Of a stretch of DNA of 13,936 nt, positions 13,640 to 13,936 are shown piece after piece. The notes beneath the pieces were generated by a model that worked only from the letters and a program-made list of their open reading frames with translations, made no database searches and had not been told where the DNA came from. The first letter of the stretch is position 1. Every line of letters starts with the position of its first letter. A program made the position numbers and the translations under genes. Source of the DNA: CAZCWX01 sp964502465 (GTDB lineage Bacteria > Desulfobacterota > Binatia > Bin18); NCBI GenBank assembly GCA_964502465.1, contig CAZCWX010000311.1, positions 1 to 13,936 of the forward strand, written 5' to 3'.

Positions 13640-13936
13640 TCAAGCCTGAGGGGATGGAGAGTCTTTAGAGATTGGAACCCACACGCGAAACGTGGAACCA
13701 CGACCCACCTCGCTTTCTACCGCAACAGTTCCTCCCAACAGCTCTACCAGACGGCGAACGATATACAGCCCGAGCCCGACTCCTCCATAAGGGCGCGTCG
13801 TTGAGCTGTCGCCTTAGCGGAACGGGTCGAAAATCACAGGGAGCACGTTTGGTGGAATCCCAATCCCGGTATCGGTCACGCTCCATTCCACTCCACTCTC
13901 GCGCGGATGCACCTCCACCGTGATCGTGCCTTGTGC
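13640..13936 (-). pseudogene. Histidine kinase C-terminal ATPase domain with in-frame TAA
   Basis: Entering at the right edge, the frame reads a HATPase_c domain: VEWSVTDTGIGIPPNV (G1 box), IFDPFR (F box), then TAA at 13816-13814, then GDSSTTRPYGGVGLGLYIVR (G2 box, ATP lid), VELLGGTVAVESEVG and GSTFRVWVPIS, ending at TGA 13642-13640. Family members usually have F-(E/D)-PF-R-Q-G-D-S-S here, so TAA stands exactly where a Gln codon (CAA) is expected, a single C-to-T change. The protein would lose its G2 box and could not bind ATP properly. Homology resumes in the same frame, so this is a recent nonsense mutation or a sequencing error. The dimerisation domain and His box lie outside the window. 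Confidence 0.82.

Noticed and set aside
13525..13701. N-terminal extension of VapB to 129 residues
   Set aside because: Homology and a good ribosome-binding site point to the ATG at 13524. The extension overlaps the kinase tail in another frame.
13665..13886. 73-codon minus-strand open frame over the kinase tail
   Set aside because: Out of frame with the clear HATPase motifs and Arg-rich, so a shadow.
1..13936. CRISPR array, tRNA, rRNA or phage module
   Set aside because: No regularly spaced direct repeats, no tRNA-like cloverleaf and no phage structural or integrase genes were seen.

Overview
This is a bacterial chromosomal window with mixed codon use, roughly mid-50s GC by eye, and no phage or plasmid genes. 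The gene content is an acyl-CoA dehydrogenase, tandem MoeA proteins with one fused to a periplasmic-binding-protein-like domain, a CocE-type hydrolase, an EVE protein, DUF4301, dTDP-sugar genes and small toxin-antitoxin pairs. Together with interspersed repeats containing TTCGACAAGCTCAG, this suggests an environmental, probably uncultured, large-genome lineage such as the Tectomicrobia, Binatota or Desulfobacterota-like groups. That placement is a guess, because no ribosomal or marker gene is present.

Layout. (1) 1-807, minus: the N-terminal part of an acyl-CoA dehydrogenase that runs off the left edge. (2) 872-1531, minus: a two-gene toxin-antitoxin-like pair (PBECR/RelE-like small protein, then DUF2283). 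(3) 1532-1759: non-coding, with a possible gene relic and a very G-rich palindrome. (4) 1760-5899, minus: an operon of nitrilase-family amidohydrolase, moeA, and a moeA-PBP fusion. (5) 5966-6532, minus: an EVE-domain protein with the last ~30 codons of an ATPase/cyclase-type gene stranded just behind its stop. (6) 6679-10048, plus: a CocE/NonD hydrolase followed by a DUF4301 protein. (7) 10152-12900, minus: rfbB-rfbA-rfbC for dTDP-4-keto-6-deoxy sugars, with a MITE-like nested palindrome between rfbB and rfbA. (8) 13015-13524, minus: vapB with a vapC that has lost its middle. (9) 13640-13936, minus: the C-terminal end of a histidine kinase with an in-frame TAA in its ATPase domain.

How the genes work together. 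The two MoeA proteins belong to the last step of molybdenum cofactor synthesis (insertion of metal into adenylylated molybdopterin). The fused PBP domain may sense or bind an oxyanion or another ligand. RfbA makes dTDP-glucose, RfbB converts it to dTDP-4-keto-6-deoxyglucose, and RfbC epimerises it at C3 and C5. The final reductase RfbD is not in the window.

No gene-free stretch exceeds 300 bases; the longest are 1532-1759 and 11581-11790. I see no tRNA, rRNA, CRISPR array or intact transposase. I found no convincingly new multi-gene system. The most notable signals are the gene decay at the right end (deleted VapC, nonsense-mutated kinase), the G-rich palindromes on both sides of the moeA-PBP gene, and the MITE-like element inside the sugar operon.
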